Part shown: positions 52,290 through 61,193 of the stretch, one piece after another
Layout of the letters: each line of letters begins with the position of its first letter
Numbering within the stretch: the first letter of the stretch is position 1
Position numbers and translations under genes: made by a program
Notes under the pieces: generated by a model
Told to the model about the DNA's origin: nothing
What the model saw: only the letters and a program-made list of their open reading frames with translations
Databases searched by the model: none
NCBI RefSeq assembly: GCF_013030265.1
Contig: NZ_WPZQ01000004.1
Location: 124,001 to 188,000 of the forward strand
DNA length: 64,000 nt
Reading direction: 5' to 3'
Source: Ruegeria arenilitoris
GTDB taxonomy: Bacteria > Pseudomonadota > Alphaproteobacteria > Rhodobacterales > Rhodobacteraceae

Positions 52290-53744
52290 ATGTCAACTGT
52301 GATCAAAAACGGAACCGTCGTAACCGCTGATCTGACCTATAAGGCTGATGTTAAGGTCGAAGGTGGTGTCATCACCGAGATCGGGCCCAGTCTGAAGGGT
52401 GACAAGGAACTCGATGCGACCGGGTGCTATGTGATGCCGGGTGGGATTGATCCACATACGCATCTCGAGATGCCCTTCATGGGGACCTATTCCAGCGATG
52501 ATTTCGAAAGTGGGACGCGCGCCGCGCTGGCGGGTGGTACCACGATGGTTGTGGATTTCGCTCTGCCCAACCCTGGTGAAAGCCTGTTGGACGCGCTTAA
52601 ACGTTGGGACAACAAGTCGACCCGTGCAAACTGCGATTATTCGTTCCACATGGCGGTAACCTGGTGGGGTGAGCAGGTGTTCGATGACATCAAGACCGTG
52701 ATCGAACAACGCGGCATCAACACCTTCAAGCACTTCATGGCCTACAAAGGCGCATTGATGGTGAATGATGATGAACTTTATGCGTCATTCCAAAGGCTTG
52801 CTGAGCTTGGCGGTGTGGCCATGGTACATGCTGAAAACGGCGATGTGGTAGCAGAACTTAGCGCCAAGCTGCTGGCCGAAGGCAATACTGGCCCTGAGGC
52901 GCACGCTTATTCCCGACCGCCACAGGTTGAAGGTGAGGCCACCAATCGTGCCATTATGATCGCTGATATGGCCGGTGTACCGCTTTATGTCGTTCATACG
53001 TCTTGCGAGGAGGCACACGAAGCGATCCGTCGCGCCAGAATGCAGGGCAAGCGGGTCTGGGGTGAACCTCTGATCCAGCACCTGACGTTGGATGATAGCG
53101 AATACTTCCATCACGATTGGGACCACGCCGCGCGCCGGGTCATGAGCCCTCCGTTCCGTAACAAACAGCATCAGGACAGCCTGTGGGCTGGTCTGCAATC
53201 TGGCTCATTGAGTGTTGTGGCCACAGACCACTGCGCCTTTACGACCGAGCAGAAACGTTATGGTGTGGGTGATTTTACCAAGATCCCGAATGGGACAGGT
53301 GGTTTGGAGGACCGGATGCCAATGCTATGGACACATGGCGTTGGTACAGGGCGCTTGACGCCAAACGAGTTCGTGGCGGTAACTTCAACAAATATCGCCA
53401 AGATATTGAATTGTTATCCGAAAAAGGGTGCGGTTCTGGTGGGTGCAGACGCTGACCTTGTGGTTTGGGATCCTGAAAAGTCGAAGACGATCCAGGCGTC
53501 GAGCCAGCAGTCGGCGATTGACTATAACGTGTTCGAAGGCAAGGAGGTCAAAGGCCTGCCTCGCTTTACGCTGACACGCGGACAGGTGGCTGTGCACGAC
53601 GGAGACATCCGAACTCAGGAAGGTCATGGTGAGTTTGTGGCGCGTGAACCAAACAGCCATGTGAACAAGGCACTGAGCACCTGGAAAGAGCTGACAGCGC
53701 CGCGGCCGGTCGAACGGTCAGGCATCCCGGCAACCGGCGTTTGA
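52290..53744 (+). CDS. hydA: Dihydropyrimidinase (D-hydantoinase)
   Basis: A 484-residue cyclic amidohydrolase. The metal-binding motif is GGIDPHTHLEMPF, the bridging carboxylated lysine lies in HFMAYKGALMV, and HTSCEEAHEAI and ATDHCAFT supply further ligands. It opens dihydrouracil or dihydrothymine, giving the N-carbamoyl amino acids used by the preceding gene product. GCAGGGAGAATAGC precedes the ATG. Length is typical. Confidence 0.96.
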   Translation: MSTVIKNGTVVTADLTYKADVKVEGGVITEIGPSLKGDKELDATGCYVMPGGIDPHTHLEMPFMGTYSSDDFESGTRAALAGGTTMVVDFALPNPGESLLDALKRWDNKSTRANCDYSFHMAVTWWGEQVFDDIKTVIEQRGINTFKHFMAYKGALMVNDDELYASFQRLAELGGVAMVHAENGDVVAELSAKLLAEGNTGPEAHAYSRPPQVEGEATNRAIMIADMAGVPLYVVHTSCEEAHEAIRRARMQGKRVWGEPLIQHLTLDDSEYFHHDWDHAARRVMSPPFRNKQHQDSLWAGLQSGSLSVVATDHCAFTTEQKRYGVGDFTKIPNGTGGLEDRMPMLWTHGVGTGRLTPNEFVAVTSTNIAKILNCYPKKGAVLVGADADLVVWDPEKSKTIQASSQQSAIDYNVFEGKEVKGLPRFTLTRGQVAVHDGDIRTQEGHGEFVAREPNSHVNKALSTWKELTAPRPVERSGIPATGV

Positions 53745-53751
53745 TGCGTGC

Positions 53752-53772
53752 GGGCCGTCTGAAAGGCGGCCC
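53752..53772 (+). other. Intra-operon hairpin after hydA
   Basis: GGGCCGTC (53752-53759) pairs with GGCGGCCC (53765-53772), including one G-U pair, with no T-run. It lies between hydA and the importer genes, 28 bp before the next start. It may stabilise the upstream mRNA segment or trim expression of the downstream genes rather than end transcription. Confidence 0.5.
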
Positions 53773-53799
53773 AAAGCCAACTCTTTTCAAGGCAATGGA

Positions 53800-54597
53800 A
53801 TGAACACTGAAAGCACTACCCAGCCCGTGATCGAGGCAAGGCAGCTTGATCTGACCTTCCAGACAAATGATGGTCCGATTCATGCGCTTAAAGACGTAAA
53901 CCTTACGATCGACAAGGGTGACTTCGTCAGTTTTATCGGTCCGTCCGGCTGCGGCAAAACCACCTTTTTGCGCTGTATCGCTGCGCTTGAGACACCAACC
54001 GGAGGCAGCTTGACTGTCAACGGAATGACGCCGGATGAAGCGCGCAGAAACCGGGCGTATGGCTATGTTTTTCAGGCGGCAGGATTGTACCCCTGGCGAA
54101 CCATTGCGCGGAACATAAAGCTGCCGCTCGAGATCATGGGATATTCGGCCAGTGAACAAGAGGATCGCGTTAACAAGGTCTTGGAACTTGTTGATCTAAA
54201 AGGTTTCGGTGGAAAGTTTCCGTGGCAATTGTCGGGCGGGATGCAGCAACGTGCCAGCATCGCGCGCGCCTTGGCGTTTGATGCGGATATCCTTTTGATG
54301 GACGAACCCTTTGGTGCCTTGGACGAAATCGTTCGGGACCATCTGAACGAACAACTCCTCGCGCTCTGGGCGCGCACTGAAAAGACCATTGGATTTGTGA
54401 CGCACTCGATCCCCGAGGCTGTGTATCTCAGCACAAAGATCGTCGTCATGAGCCCTCGTCCGGGCCGTATAACGGATGTCATCGATAGTCCGCTGCCGAA
54501 AGAGAGGCCGCTGGATATCCGTGACACTCCTGAGTTTATCGAGGTCGCCCATCGTGTGCGTGAAGGTTTGCGGGCAGGGCATGGAGATGATGTCTGA
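53800..54597 (+). CDS. ABC transporter ATP-binding protein (SsuB/TauB type), pyrimidine locus
   Basis: A 265-residue ATPase. Walker A is GPSGCGKTT (about residue 48), the signature is LSGGMQQRASIARALA, and Walker B is ILLMDEPFGALDE. It groups with the nitrate/taurine/NMT1-type importers. With the two permeases and the substrate-binding protein downstream it forms a full importer. Its place directly after hydA suggests uptake of pyrimidine or related N-heterocyclic bases, an inference from context. Confidence 0.9.
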   Translation: MNTESTTQPVIEARQLDLTFQTNDGPIHALKDVNLTIDKGDFVSFIGPSGCGKTTFLRCIAALETPTGGSLTVNGMTPDEARRNRAYGYVFQAAGLYPWRTIARNIKLPLEIMGYSASEQEDRVNKVLELVDLKGFGGKFPWQLSGGMQQRASIARALAFDADILLMDEPFGALDEIVRDHLNEQLLALWARTEKTIGFVTHSIPEAVYLSTKIVVMSPRPGRITDVIDSPLPKERPLDIRDTPEFIEVAHRVREGLRAGHGDDV

Positions 54598-55028
54598 TGG
54601 GGGTGAATGACATCAGACGGGCAACAACCGGGGATGTCCCGGCATGCGCGCGCATCATAGCGACGTGGATGGCTCAGACCGAATGGATGCCAGAGGAATT
54701 GCCCGAGGAGAAACTGGAGGAACTGATCCGCGAAGCATTTCCGGTAAGGGAAATCTGGGTCTCTGGTGACCCCGTCGATTGCTACATGTCGGTTGACCCC
54801 AAAGAACTGAAAGTTGGCGCGCTTTATTGCCTGCGAACAGGTGAGGGTATCGGTAAGCAGTTGTTGGATCAGGCTAAAAAGGGCCGGGACTACCTGTGGC
54901 TGACTGCACATGAGCCGAATATCGCAGCGCAGAGATTTTACCGGCGCGAGGGGTTTGTCGCGACAGGAACCGAGCCGCCCACACCGCCCGAAACCTTGCC
55001 GGTTATCCGGATGGAGTGGCGGACATGA
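54597..55028 (+). CDS. GNAT-family acetyltransferase embedded in the pyrimidine operon
   Basis: A 143-residue GNAT. It starts DIRRATTGDVPACARIIATW, with a modest acetyl-CoA loop at GEGIGKQLLDQAKKG and the late motif NIAAQRFYRREGF. It overlaps the ATPase stop by one base and the permease start by 4 bp, so it is firmly part of the operon. It may acetylate a product such as beta-alanine or beta-aminoisobutyrate, or have no metabolic link; sequence alone cannot tell. Confidence 0.85.
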   Translation: MGVNDIRRATTGDVPACARIIATWMAQTEWMPEELPEEKLEELIREAFPVREIWVSGDPVDCYMSVDPKELKVGALYCLRTGEGIGKQLLDQAKKGRDYLWLTAHEPNIAAQRFYRREGFVATGTEPPTPPETLPVIRMEWRT

Positions 55029-55942
55029 AACAGATACTTGCCGTACTCACTGTGTTGGCCGCCATCGTCGTGTTCTGGTACGTCGCCTGTATTCCGATGA
55101 ACATCAAAGGGGTGCTGACGGAACAGGAACGCGCCGGTGCAGAAGTACAACCGCCATCTGCGAAAGAACGTCGGGACATGAGCGAAATCGGTCTGGCCCT
55201 TAGCAACAGTTTTGCCATTCCCGCGACCTGGGAACAGGAGCGTCCCCGTCTTCCGGCCCCTCATCAGGTTGCGATTGAACTGTGGGAAACGACGGTTGAA
55301 AAGAAAATCACGTCCAAACGGTCTTTGATTTATCACGCCTGGGTGACTCTGAGTGCCACAATGCTTGGGTTTGCTATTGGTACGGGGCTGGGCATTCTGC
55401 TTGCCGTCGGGATCGTACATAGCCGGGTCATGGACTTGTCTGTCATGCCCTGGGCTATCGTCAGCCAGACCATACCTATTATCGCGCTGGCTCCGATGAT
55501 TATCGTGGTGCTCTATTCGGTTGGCGTTCAGGGGATCATTCCCAAAGCCGTGATCTCGGCCTATCTGAGCTTTTTTCCGGTTGTGGTCGGCATGGTTAAG
55601 GGATTGCGCAGCCCGGATGCTATGCAGTTGGACCTGCTGCGCACCTACAATGCCAGCCGGTCTCAAGGGTTCTGGAAGCTGCGGCTTCCGGCATCCATGC
55701 CGTATCTCTTCACGTCGCTAAAGATTGGTGTTGCCGCCTCGCTGGTCGGCGCAATCGTGGGCGAACTGCCAACAGGCGCGGTCGCCGGATTGGGTGCACG
55801 ACTGCTCGCCGGCAGCTACTATGGGCAAACCGTACAAATCTGGTCCGCTCTGTTTGCAGCCGCCATTCTGGCAGCCTGCCTTGTTGGTTTGCTGGGCTTG
55901 ATAGAGCGAACAGTTCTGAAACGGATGGGGATGGCGCAATGA
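55025..55942 (+). CDS. ABC transporter permease (first of two)
   Basis: A 305-residue binding-protein-dependent permease. The ATG at 55025 overlaps the GNAT stop (ATGA). One N-terminal helix precedes a hydrophilic stretch of about 60 residues, then the BPD_transp_1 core: AWVTLSATMLGFAIGTGLGI, and the EAA-type loop MQLDLLRTYNASRSQGFWKLRLPASMP. It forms a heterodimer with the second permease. The extended N-terminal soluble region is longer than in SsuC/TauC. Confidence 0.9.
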   Translation: MKQILAVLTVLAAIVVFWYVACIPMNIKGVLTEQERAGAEVQPPSAKERRDMSEIGLALSNSFAIPATWEQERPRLPAPHQVAIELWETTVEKKITSKRSLIYHAWVTLSATMLGFAIGTGLGILLAVGIVHSRVMDLSVMPWAIVSQTIPIIALAPMIIVVLYSVGVQGIIPKAVISAYLSFFPVVVGMVKGLRSPDAMQLDLLRTYNASRSQGFWKLRLPASMPYLFTSLKIGVAASLVGAIVGELPTGAVAGLGARLLAGSYYGQTVQIWSALFAAAILAACLVGLLGLIERTVLKRMGMAQ

Positions 55943-56784
55943 TGTTGGTGCTGTTTGCAATTGTCCTTTGGTTGTTTGGTTGGTGGCTGAACAGCCGCCT
56001 CGCAAGCGGCCCGCAGGCTGATACGCCTTTGGTGAAGTTTCTTGCCCCGTTGATCTTTGGCCTGACCATAGTCGGAGTGTGGGAGCTGCTGGTGCGCGGA
56101 TTGGAGGTGCCTTTGGTTATTCTTCCGGCCCCATCTCTGATCGCAGTGCGTTTCGCCGATAGCTTGCCGGTGCTTTGGGCGGACTTTGTTCAAACCATCA
56201 TCAAAGGAGCGCTCAGCGGTTACATCATCGGATGCGGCGCTGCGTTTCTGATGGCGATTGCCGTCGACCGGTGGGATTTTCTGCGACTTGGCTTGTTGCC
56301 GGTGGGCAATTTTGTCGCCGCGCTGCCCATTGTGGGGACTGCCCCCATTCTGGTGATGTGGTTCGGTTTCGACTGGCATTCCAAAGCCGCAGTGGTTGTG
56401 GTGATGGTCTTCTTTCCCATGCTGGTCAACACTGTCGCTGGTTTGCGCGAAGCCACCGCCATGCAGCGCGACCTGATGGAGACCTATGCAGCAACGTATT
56501 GGCAGAGCTTTCTGAAACTGCGCCTGCCAGCGGCGATGCCCTTTATCTTCAACGGGTTGAAGATTTCTACCACTCTGGCTCTGATCGGCGCTATCGTGGC
56601 TGAGTTCTTTGGTTCACCCACCTTGGGCATGGGCTTTCGGATTTCGACCAGTGTCGGGCAATTGTCGCTGGATATGGTGTGGGCCGAAATCGTTGTGGCC
56701 GCGTTGGCCGGGACCGCATTTTACGGTCTGGTGGCCATGATCGAAAAGGCGGTGACCTTCTGGCATCCGTCGCAGCGGGGATAA
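55939..56784 (+). CDS. ABC transporter permease (second of two)
   Basis: A 281-residue permease whose ATG overlaps the previous stop by 4 bp. It has two N-terminal helices and the core domain, with the EAA loop MQRDLMETYAATYWQSFLKLRLPAAMP. Close similarity of the EAA loops of both permeases suggests an old duplication. It completes the membrane part of the importer. Confidence 0.9.
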   Translation: MMLVLFAIVLWLFGWWLNSRLASGPQADTPLVKFLAPLIFGLTIVGVWELLVRGLEVPLVILPAPSLIAVRFADSLPVLWADFVQTIIKGALSGYIIGCGAAFLMAIAVDRWDFLRLGLLPVGNFVAALPIVGTAPILVMWFGFDWHSKAAVVVVMVFFPMLVNTVAGLREATAMQRDLMETYAATYWQSFLKLRLPAAMPFIFNGLKISTTLALIGAIVAEFFGSPTLGMGFRISTSVGQLSLDMVWAEIVVAALAGTAFYGLVAMIEKAVTFWHPSQRG

Positions 56785-56840
56785 GAAAAGGAAAAATTCA
56801 ACAGATCCCAAAAACGGGACAACAATAGCAACTAGGAGAA

Positions 56841-57836
56841 ATGAAGATGAATAAGCTACTCAGCGGGGCGATTGCTGCCTTTAGTCTGGCCGCCAGTTCG
56901 GCTTTGGCTGCGGATGACGTGACATTGCAATTGAAGTGGGTCACTCAGGCGCAATTCGCAGGTTACTACGTCGCCAAGGACAAAGGTTTCTACGAAGAAG
57001 AAGGTCTGGACGTCACCATTCTGCCCGGTGGCCCGGATATCGCCCCGACACAGGTGATTGCCGGCGGTGGGGCTGATGTGACCGTCGAATGGATGCCGGC
57101 GGCGCTGGCGGCGCGTGAAAAGGGCCTGCCACTTGTCAATATCGCGCAACCCTTCAAGAGCTCTGGCATGATGCTGACCTGCTGGAAGGATGCGGGCATC
57201 TCATCTCCTGAAGATCTGAAAAACCGTACCTTGGGTGTTTGGTTCTTTGGCAACGAATTCCCGTTCATGAGCTGGATGAGCCAGCTGGGCATCGACACCG
57301 GTGGCAAGAGCGAAAGCGGTGTAGAAGTTCTGAAGCAGGGCTTTAACGTGGATCCGCTGCTTCAGCGTCAGGCCGATTGCATCAGCACGATGACCTACAA
57401 CGAATACTGGCAGGTTATCGACTCGGGCGTCAGCCCGGACGAACTGGTGACATTCAAGTACGAGGATCAGGGCGTGGCGACGCTTGAGGATGGTCTGTAT
57501 GTGCTGGAAGAAAACCTCAGCGACGCGGCTTTCGTGGACAAGATGGAGCGCTTTGTGCGCGCCTCTATGAAAGGCTGGAAATACGCAGAAGAGCATCCGG
57601 ATGAAGCGGCAGAGATCGTTCTGGAAAATGATGCAACCGGTGCCCAGACCGAGGAGCATCAAAAGCGGATGATGGGCGAAATTGCCAAACTGACCGCCGG
57701 ATCGAACGGTGCGCTGGACCCAGCGGATTTTGAGCGCACGGTAAGCACGTTGCTGGCAGGTGGTTCTGATCCTGTAATCACCAAGCAGCCTGATGGTGCC
57801 TGGACGCATCAGATCACCGATGCCGCGCTGAACTAA
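56841..57836 (+). CDS. ABC substrate-binding protein, NMT1/THI5-like
   Basis: A 331-residue periplasmic protein with a signal peptide (SGAIAAFSLAASSALA, cleaved before ADDVT). The mature start LQLKWVTQAQFAGYYVAKDK and the GFYEEEGLDVTILPGG segment are characteristic of the NMT1/THI5-like fold, which in other proteins binds pyrimidine compounds. TAGGAGAA precedes the ATG. It ends the pyrimidine operon, with a terminator 28 bp downstream. The ligand is inferred. Confidence 0.9.
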   Translation: MKMNKLLSGAIAAFSLAASSALAADDVTLQLKWVTQAQFAGYYVAKDKGFYEEEGLDVTILPGGPDIAPTQVIAGGGADVTVEWMPAALAAREKGLPLVNIAQPFKSSGMMLTCWKDAGISSPEDLKNRTLGVWFFGNEFPFMSWMSQLGIDTGGKSESGVEVLKQGFNVDPLLQRQADCISTMTYNEYWQVIDSGVSPDELVTFKYEDQGVATLEDGLYVLEENLSDAAFVDKMERFVRASMKGWKYAEEHPDEAAEIVLENDATGAQTEEHQKRMMGEIAKLTAGSNGALDPADFERTVSTLLAGGSDPVITKQPDGAWTHQITDAALN

Positions 57837-57863
57837 ACTTCAGCGACACAGTCAACAAATTGA

Positions 57864-57890
57864 GCGCGGTTCCGACAGGGGCCGCGTTTT
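57864..57890 (+). terminator. Terminator after the pyrimidine ABC operon
   Basis: CGCGG (57865-57869) pairs with CCGCG (57882-57886), extended by TTCC/GGGG pairing with G-U pairs, followed by TTTT. It lies 28 bp past the binding-protein stop. Confidence 0.75.
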
Positions 57891-57951
57891 CAATTTCGGA
57901 TGTCGGGTTTGTGTCTGTACTTGCACCGCAAAAGGATTAGTATTTTGCTGT

Positions 57952-57978
57952 AATACAACGCATTTCATGCGATACAAC
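57952..57978. promoter_or_regulatory. Palindrome and direct repeat before tupB
   Basis: ATACAAC occurs at 57953-57959 and 57972-57978, flanking the perfect inverted repeat CGCAT-TTC-ATGCG (57959-57971). It ends 17 bp before the tupB ATG. The arrangement resembles an operator, perhaps for the HTH/oxyanion-binding regulator encoded downstream, but no consensus is known to me to confirm this. Confidence 0.4.
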
Positions 57979-57995
57979 TTGTCATTCGGTAAGGT

Positions 57996-58709
57996 ATGCA
58001 GAACTTTGCAGCAGAATTCAGTCACGCGCTTTCTCTGATTTTCACTGGAGACTCAGAGCTCTGGGCGATTGTGCTTCTGTCTTTGAAGGTTTCTGTTCTG
58101 GCCGTGCTGATTTCAGCCGTCATTGGCATGCCTGTTGGTGCAGCTCTGGCAGTTGCCCGGTTCCCCGGGCGGCGGATGATGATCATCCTGATGAATGCGC
58201 TTATGGGGTTTCCTCCTGTTGTGGTCGGCCTGTTGGTGTATCTGATGCTGTCGCGTTCGGGTCCGCTGGGCGTTCTGGAATTGCTGTATACGCCGACGGC
58301 GATGATAATTGCTCAAATGGTGTTGGTCATTCCGATCATTGCAGCCCTTACGCGGCAAGTGGTCGAAATGCTGGCCGAGGAATACTCGGAACAGCTCCGA
58401 TCCTTGGGCGTGTCGCGCCTTGCATCTGTGCCGGTTCTTTTGTGGGATGCGCGTTTGGCTCTGGTGACCGCGCTTCTGGCCGGTTTTGGACGGGCGATTG
58501 CCGAGGTCGGCGCAGTGATCATCGTTGGCGGCAATATCAATCACGTCACACGGGTAATGACGACGACGATTGCCCTCGAAACCTCAAAGGGAAATCTGGC
58601 ACTGGCATTGGCACTGGGTGCGATCCTGATTGGTATCGCAATTGCGGTAAACGCTATGGTGAGTGCGCTTGCACTACGGGCAGAGCAGGAAGGATTGCGT
58701 CATGCGTGA
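57996..58709 (+). CDS. tupB: Tungstate ABC transporter permease TupB
   Basis: A 237-residue permease with five or so membrane helices. The core starts LLSLKVSVLAVLISAVIGMP, and the EAA-type loop is EEYSEQLRSLGVSRLASVPVLLW. Motif order and the adjacent TupC and TupA homologues identify the TupABC (tungstate) type over ModB. The start 57996 has little ribosome-binding sequence. The stop overlaps the ATPase start by 8 bp. Confidence 0.88.
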   Translation: MQNFAAEFSHALSLIFTGDSELWAIVLLSLKVSVLAVLISAVIGMPVGAALAVARFPGRRMMIILMNALMGFPPVVVGLLVYLMLSRSGPLGVLELLYTPTAMIIAQMVLVIPIIAALTRQVVEMLAEEYSEQLRSLGVSRLASVPVLLWDARLALVTALLAGFGRAIAEVGAVIIVGGNINHVTRVMTTTIALETSKGNLALALALGAILIGIAIAVNAMVSALALRAEQEGLRHA

Positions 58710-59436
58710 TTTGTTGCCTGAAATGCCTTCTGCGCTGGATGTTAAAGATTTGCATATCTCGCGCAAAGGCAAGGTACTGCTGGACGTGTGCAGTCTCAGC
58801 CTCGATGGGCCGGGGCCGACGCTTATTCTTGGGCCAAACGGATCAGGAAAGAGCCTGCTGTTAAGATGCCTGCATGGTCTAATTTCGCCTGACAGAGGAG
58901 AGGTTACTCAAGATGGCCTGCCTTTGGGTGCTGAGCAAAAGGCAAACCAGGCCATGGTGTTTCAGAACCCTGTTTTGTTGCGGCGGTCGGTATCGGCCAA
59001 TCTGGATTTTGTGTTGAAACGACAGGGGCTGAACCGCATTCTGCGCAAACAGCGGATCACTGAGTTGCTGGCTGAAGGTGGGTTGGAAGACAAAGCGCGT
59101 CAGTCAGCACGTTCACTTTCAGGGGGCGAGGCGCAAAGGCTTGCGATCCTGCGCGCTCTGGCCTCAGAACCGGAAACCCTGTTCCTTGATGAACCCACCA
59201 GCGCGCTTGATCCCGGTGCGACCCAGATGATCGAGCGTATGGTCCTGAGGGCGTCATCACGAGGTGTTCGCATCGTGATGGTTACGCACGATATCGGGCA
59301 GGCACGTCGGCTTGCAGCCGATATCGTGATGATGCAGGGTGGTCAGATTGTCGAACACGGAGCTGCGAAAAAGGTGCTAGATGCACCTGAAAGTGACGCG
59401 TCGCGTCGCTATCTTGCAGGTGGATTAGTCGTCTGA
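58702..59436 (+). CDS. tupC: Tungstate ABC transporter ATP-binding protein TupC
   Basis: A 244-residue ATPase with Walker A GPNGSGKS (about residue 43), signature LSGGEAQRLAILRALA and Walker B TLFLDEPTSALDP. The start at 58702 is chosen because it overlaps the tupB stop in the usual way. It powers oxyanion uptake together with TupB and TupA. Confidence 0.88.
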   Translation: MRDLLPEMPSALDVKDLHISRKGKVLLDVCSLSLDGPGPTLILGPNGSGKSLLLRCLHGLISPDRGEVTQDGLPLGAEQKANQAMVFQNPVLLRRSVSANLDFVLKRQGLNRILRKQRITELLAEGGLEDKARQSARSLSGGEAQRLAILRALASEPETLFLDEPTSALDPGATQMIERMVLRASSRGVRIVMVTHDIGQARRLAADIVMMQGGQIVEHGAAKKVLDAPESDASRRYLAGGLVV

Positions 59437-59458
59437 AAAAAGACAAACGGAGAGTGTG

Positions 59459-60274
59459 ATGATCCGAAACTTCATTCGGGCAGCATTGATAGCGCTTGGA
59501 GTGGCGGCTGGCCCTGCGATGGCAGAAGAGCCGTTCATAGTGGTGCAATCTACAACCTCGACCCAGAATTCGGGGCTGTTTGATTACATTTTGCCGTGGT
59601 TTGAGGCAGAAACCGGGATCGATGTTCGGATTGTGGCGGTTGGAACCGGGCAGGCGATCCGGAATGCAATCAACGGTGATGGCGATGTCCTGTTGGTTCA
59701 CTCGAAACCTGACGAGGAGCAGTTCGTCGCCGACGGCTGGGGCGTCGAACGTTTTGATGTCATGTACAATGATTTCATTCTGGTTGGGCCGAAATCGGAT
59801 CCGGCGAAGGTCAAGGGCGGATCAGACATATTGTCCGCACTTACGGCCATTGCCGAGGCTGAAGCGCCATTCGCATCCCGTGGAGATGACAGTGGTACTC
59901 ATAAGGCTGAGTTGGCCCATTGGGGCGCTGTTGATGTCGATCCAACGGATGCGTCGGGAACGTGGTACCGTGAGACCGGTTCAGGCATGGGCGCGACGCT
60001 GAATGTTGCAAGTGGGATGGGGGCTTATACCCTCACGGATCGGGCAACATGGCTGTCTTTTGGCAATCGTGGTAATCTTGAGGTTCTTGTCGAAGGTGAC
60101 CCCCGTTTGTTCAACCAGTACGGCGTGATCCTTGTGAACCCCGAAAAACACGCTGGTGTCCGCGCAAATGCTGCTCAGCGATTTATCGATTGGTTGGTCG
60201 GGCCAGATGGTCAGGCTGCGATCGCTTCTTATGTGATTGACGGAGAGCAGCTGTTTTTCCCCAACGCCAAGTAA
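59459..60274 (+). CDS. tupA: Tungstate-binding periplasmic protein TupA
   Basis: A 271-residue binding protein with a signal peptide (ALIALGVAAGPAMA). The mature domain opens with IVVQSTTSTQNSGLFDYILP, the TupA hallmark (TTSTQNSG), followed by GTGQAIRNAINGDGDVLLVH and FASRGDDSGTHKAE (here SRGDDSGTH). TupA proteins prefer tungstate over molybdate, but some bind both. The ATG at 59459 has GAGAG upstream. Confidence 0.9.
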   Translation: MIRNFIRAALIALGVAAGPAMAEEPFIVVQSTTSTQNSGLFDYILPWFEAETGIDVRIVAVGTGQAIRNAINGDGDVLLVHSKPDEEQFVADGWGVERFDVMYNDFILVGPKSDPAKVKGGSDILSALTAIAEAEAPFASRGDDSGTHKAELAHWGAVDVDPTDASGTWYRETGSGMGATLNVASGMGAYTLTDRATWLSFGNRGNLEVLVEGDPRLFNQYGVILVNPEKHAGVRANAAQRFIDWLVGPDGQAAIASYVIDGEQLFFPNAK

Positions 60275-60320
60275 ATACGCAGCATATGTCCAGGGCGTTG
60301 GGCATGCTGTCTGAGCGTAG

Positions 60321-61193
60321 CTAGCCGCTGGCCCCATTGTGATGAATTCGCCCCAGATGTGACAGGTCATACCCGCCCAGTTCAGAAGCTCGTGCAGCGA
60401 ACCTTTCAGATTGCAGGAATGCCAGCAGGTTTTGCACGGGGGGATCAAAGTACGCTCGTCGCCAGATGGCAAGATCCAAGCGTTCGGAATGCGTAGGTAC
60501 AACCTCCAGACTGTAGAGGCCAGCCAGAGCGGCGAGACCAAAGCCAGCTTCGGCTTTGTTTTCACGTAAGGCGATAGCCAGCTCTTCTTCGGTGCGGGCG
60601 CAGACGGGCAGGGTGATCAGATCATCCAGTGCCAGATCATGGGCTGACAGCTGCGTTTCGAATAGTCGTTGGCTCGCGGCGCTGCTTTGCCGCAGGACCA
60701 CCCGTCGTCCCTTCAGATCTGAAAAGCTCGAAATGCCCTCGGTACCGGGAGAAAGCAATAATCCACGCTGACGTTGGGCAATCTCAAACAGGATAACAGG
60801 GGCTTCTCCCATCTTGTCCCGGATCGAATGGGTGTTGAACCCCTCGGACTCGTGGATGTGCAGTACGGCTGCCTGGGCACTGCGGTCAGCAAGACGTGTG
60901 AGGCCGTCGAACGATCCGTCATAATACGTGGCCAATCCAGAACCGCTTTCGCGCAAGGCCCAATCGAGCAGCGGATCATGGCTGCCGGCGACAATTGGGG
61001 GCAGGGGCGGCTCTGCGACTTGAGGACCAGAACGCGACGCGTTGAGCCATGCAATGATCTCGGCCCTTGGGAACAGCAGTTTACCCATGGCACGAACGCA
61101 GGGGATTTCGCCGGATGAGGCCAGGTCATAGGCCTTGCGCTCACCGATGCGCAGCAGATCGGCCAGTTCTTTGGTGGTCAGGTATTCGGACAT
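60321..61193 (-). CDS. HTH regulator with periplasmic-binding-like (oxyanion-type) domain
   Basis: A 290-residue protein. Residues 1-55 are an excisionase/MerR-like winged HTH (YLTTKELADLLRIGERKAYD). The rest is a type of solute-binding fold common in molybdate/tungstate-responsive regulators (PBP_like; TLPVCARTEEELAIALREN, AEAGFGLAALAG). It follows directly the 41-residue ORF in the FDH operon and converges with tupA. A likely role is oxyanion-dependent control of fdh and tup genes. Confidence 0.82.
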   Translation of the reverse strand: MSEYLTTKELADLLRIGERKAYDLASSGEIPCVRAMGKLLFPRAEIIAWLNASRSGPQVAEPPLPPIVAGSHDPLLDWALRESGSGLATYYDGSFDGLTRLADRSAQAAVLHIHESEGFNTHSIRDKMGEAPVILFEIAQRQRGLLLSPGTEGISSFSDLKGRRVVLRQSSAASQRLFETQLSAHDLALDDLITLPVCARTEEELAIALRENKAEAGFGLAALAGLYSLEVVPTHSERLDLAIWRRAYFDPPVQNLLAFLQSERFAARASELGGYDLSHLGRIHHNGASG

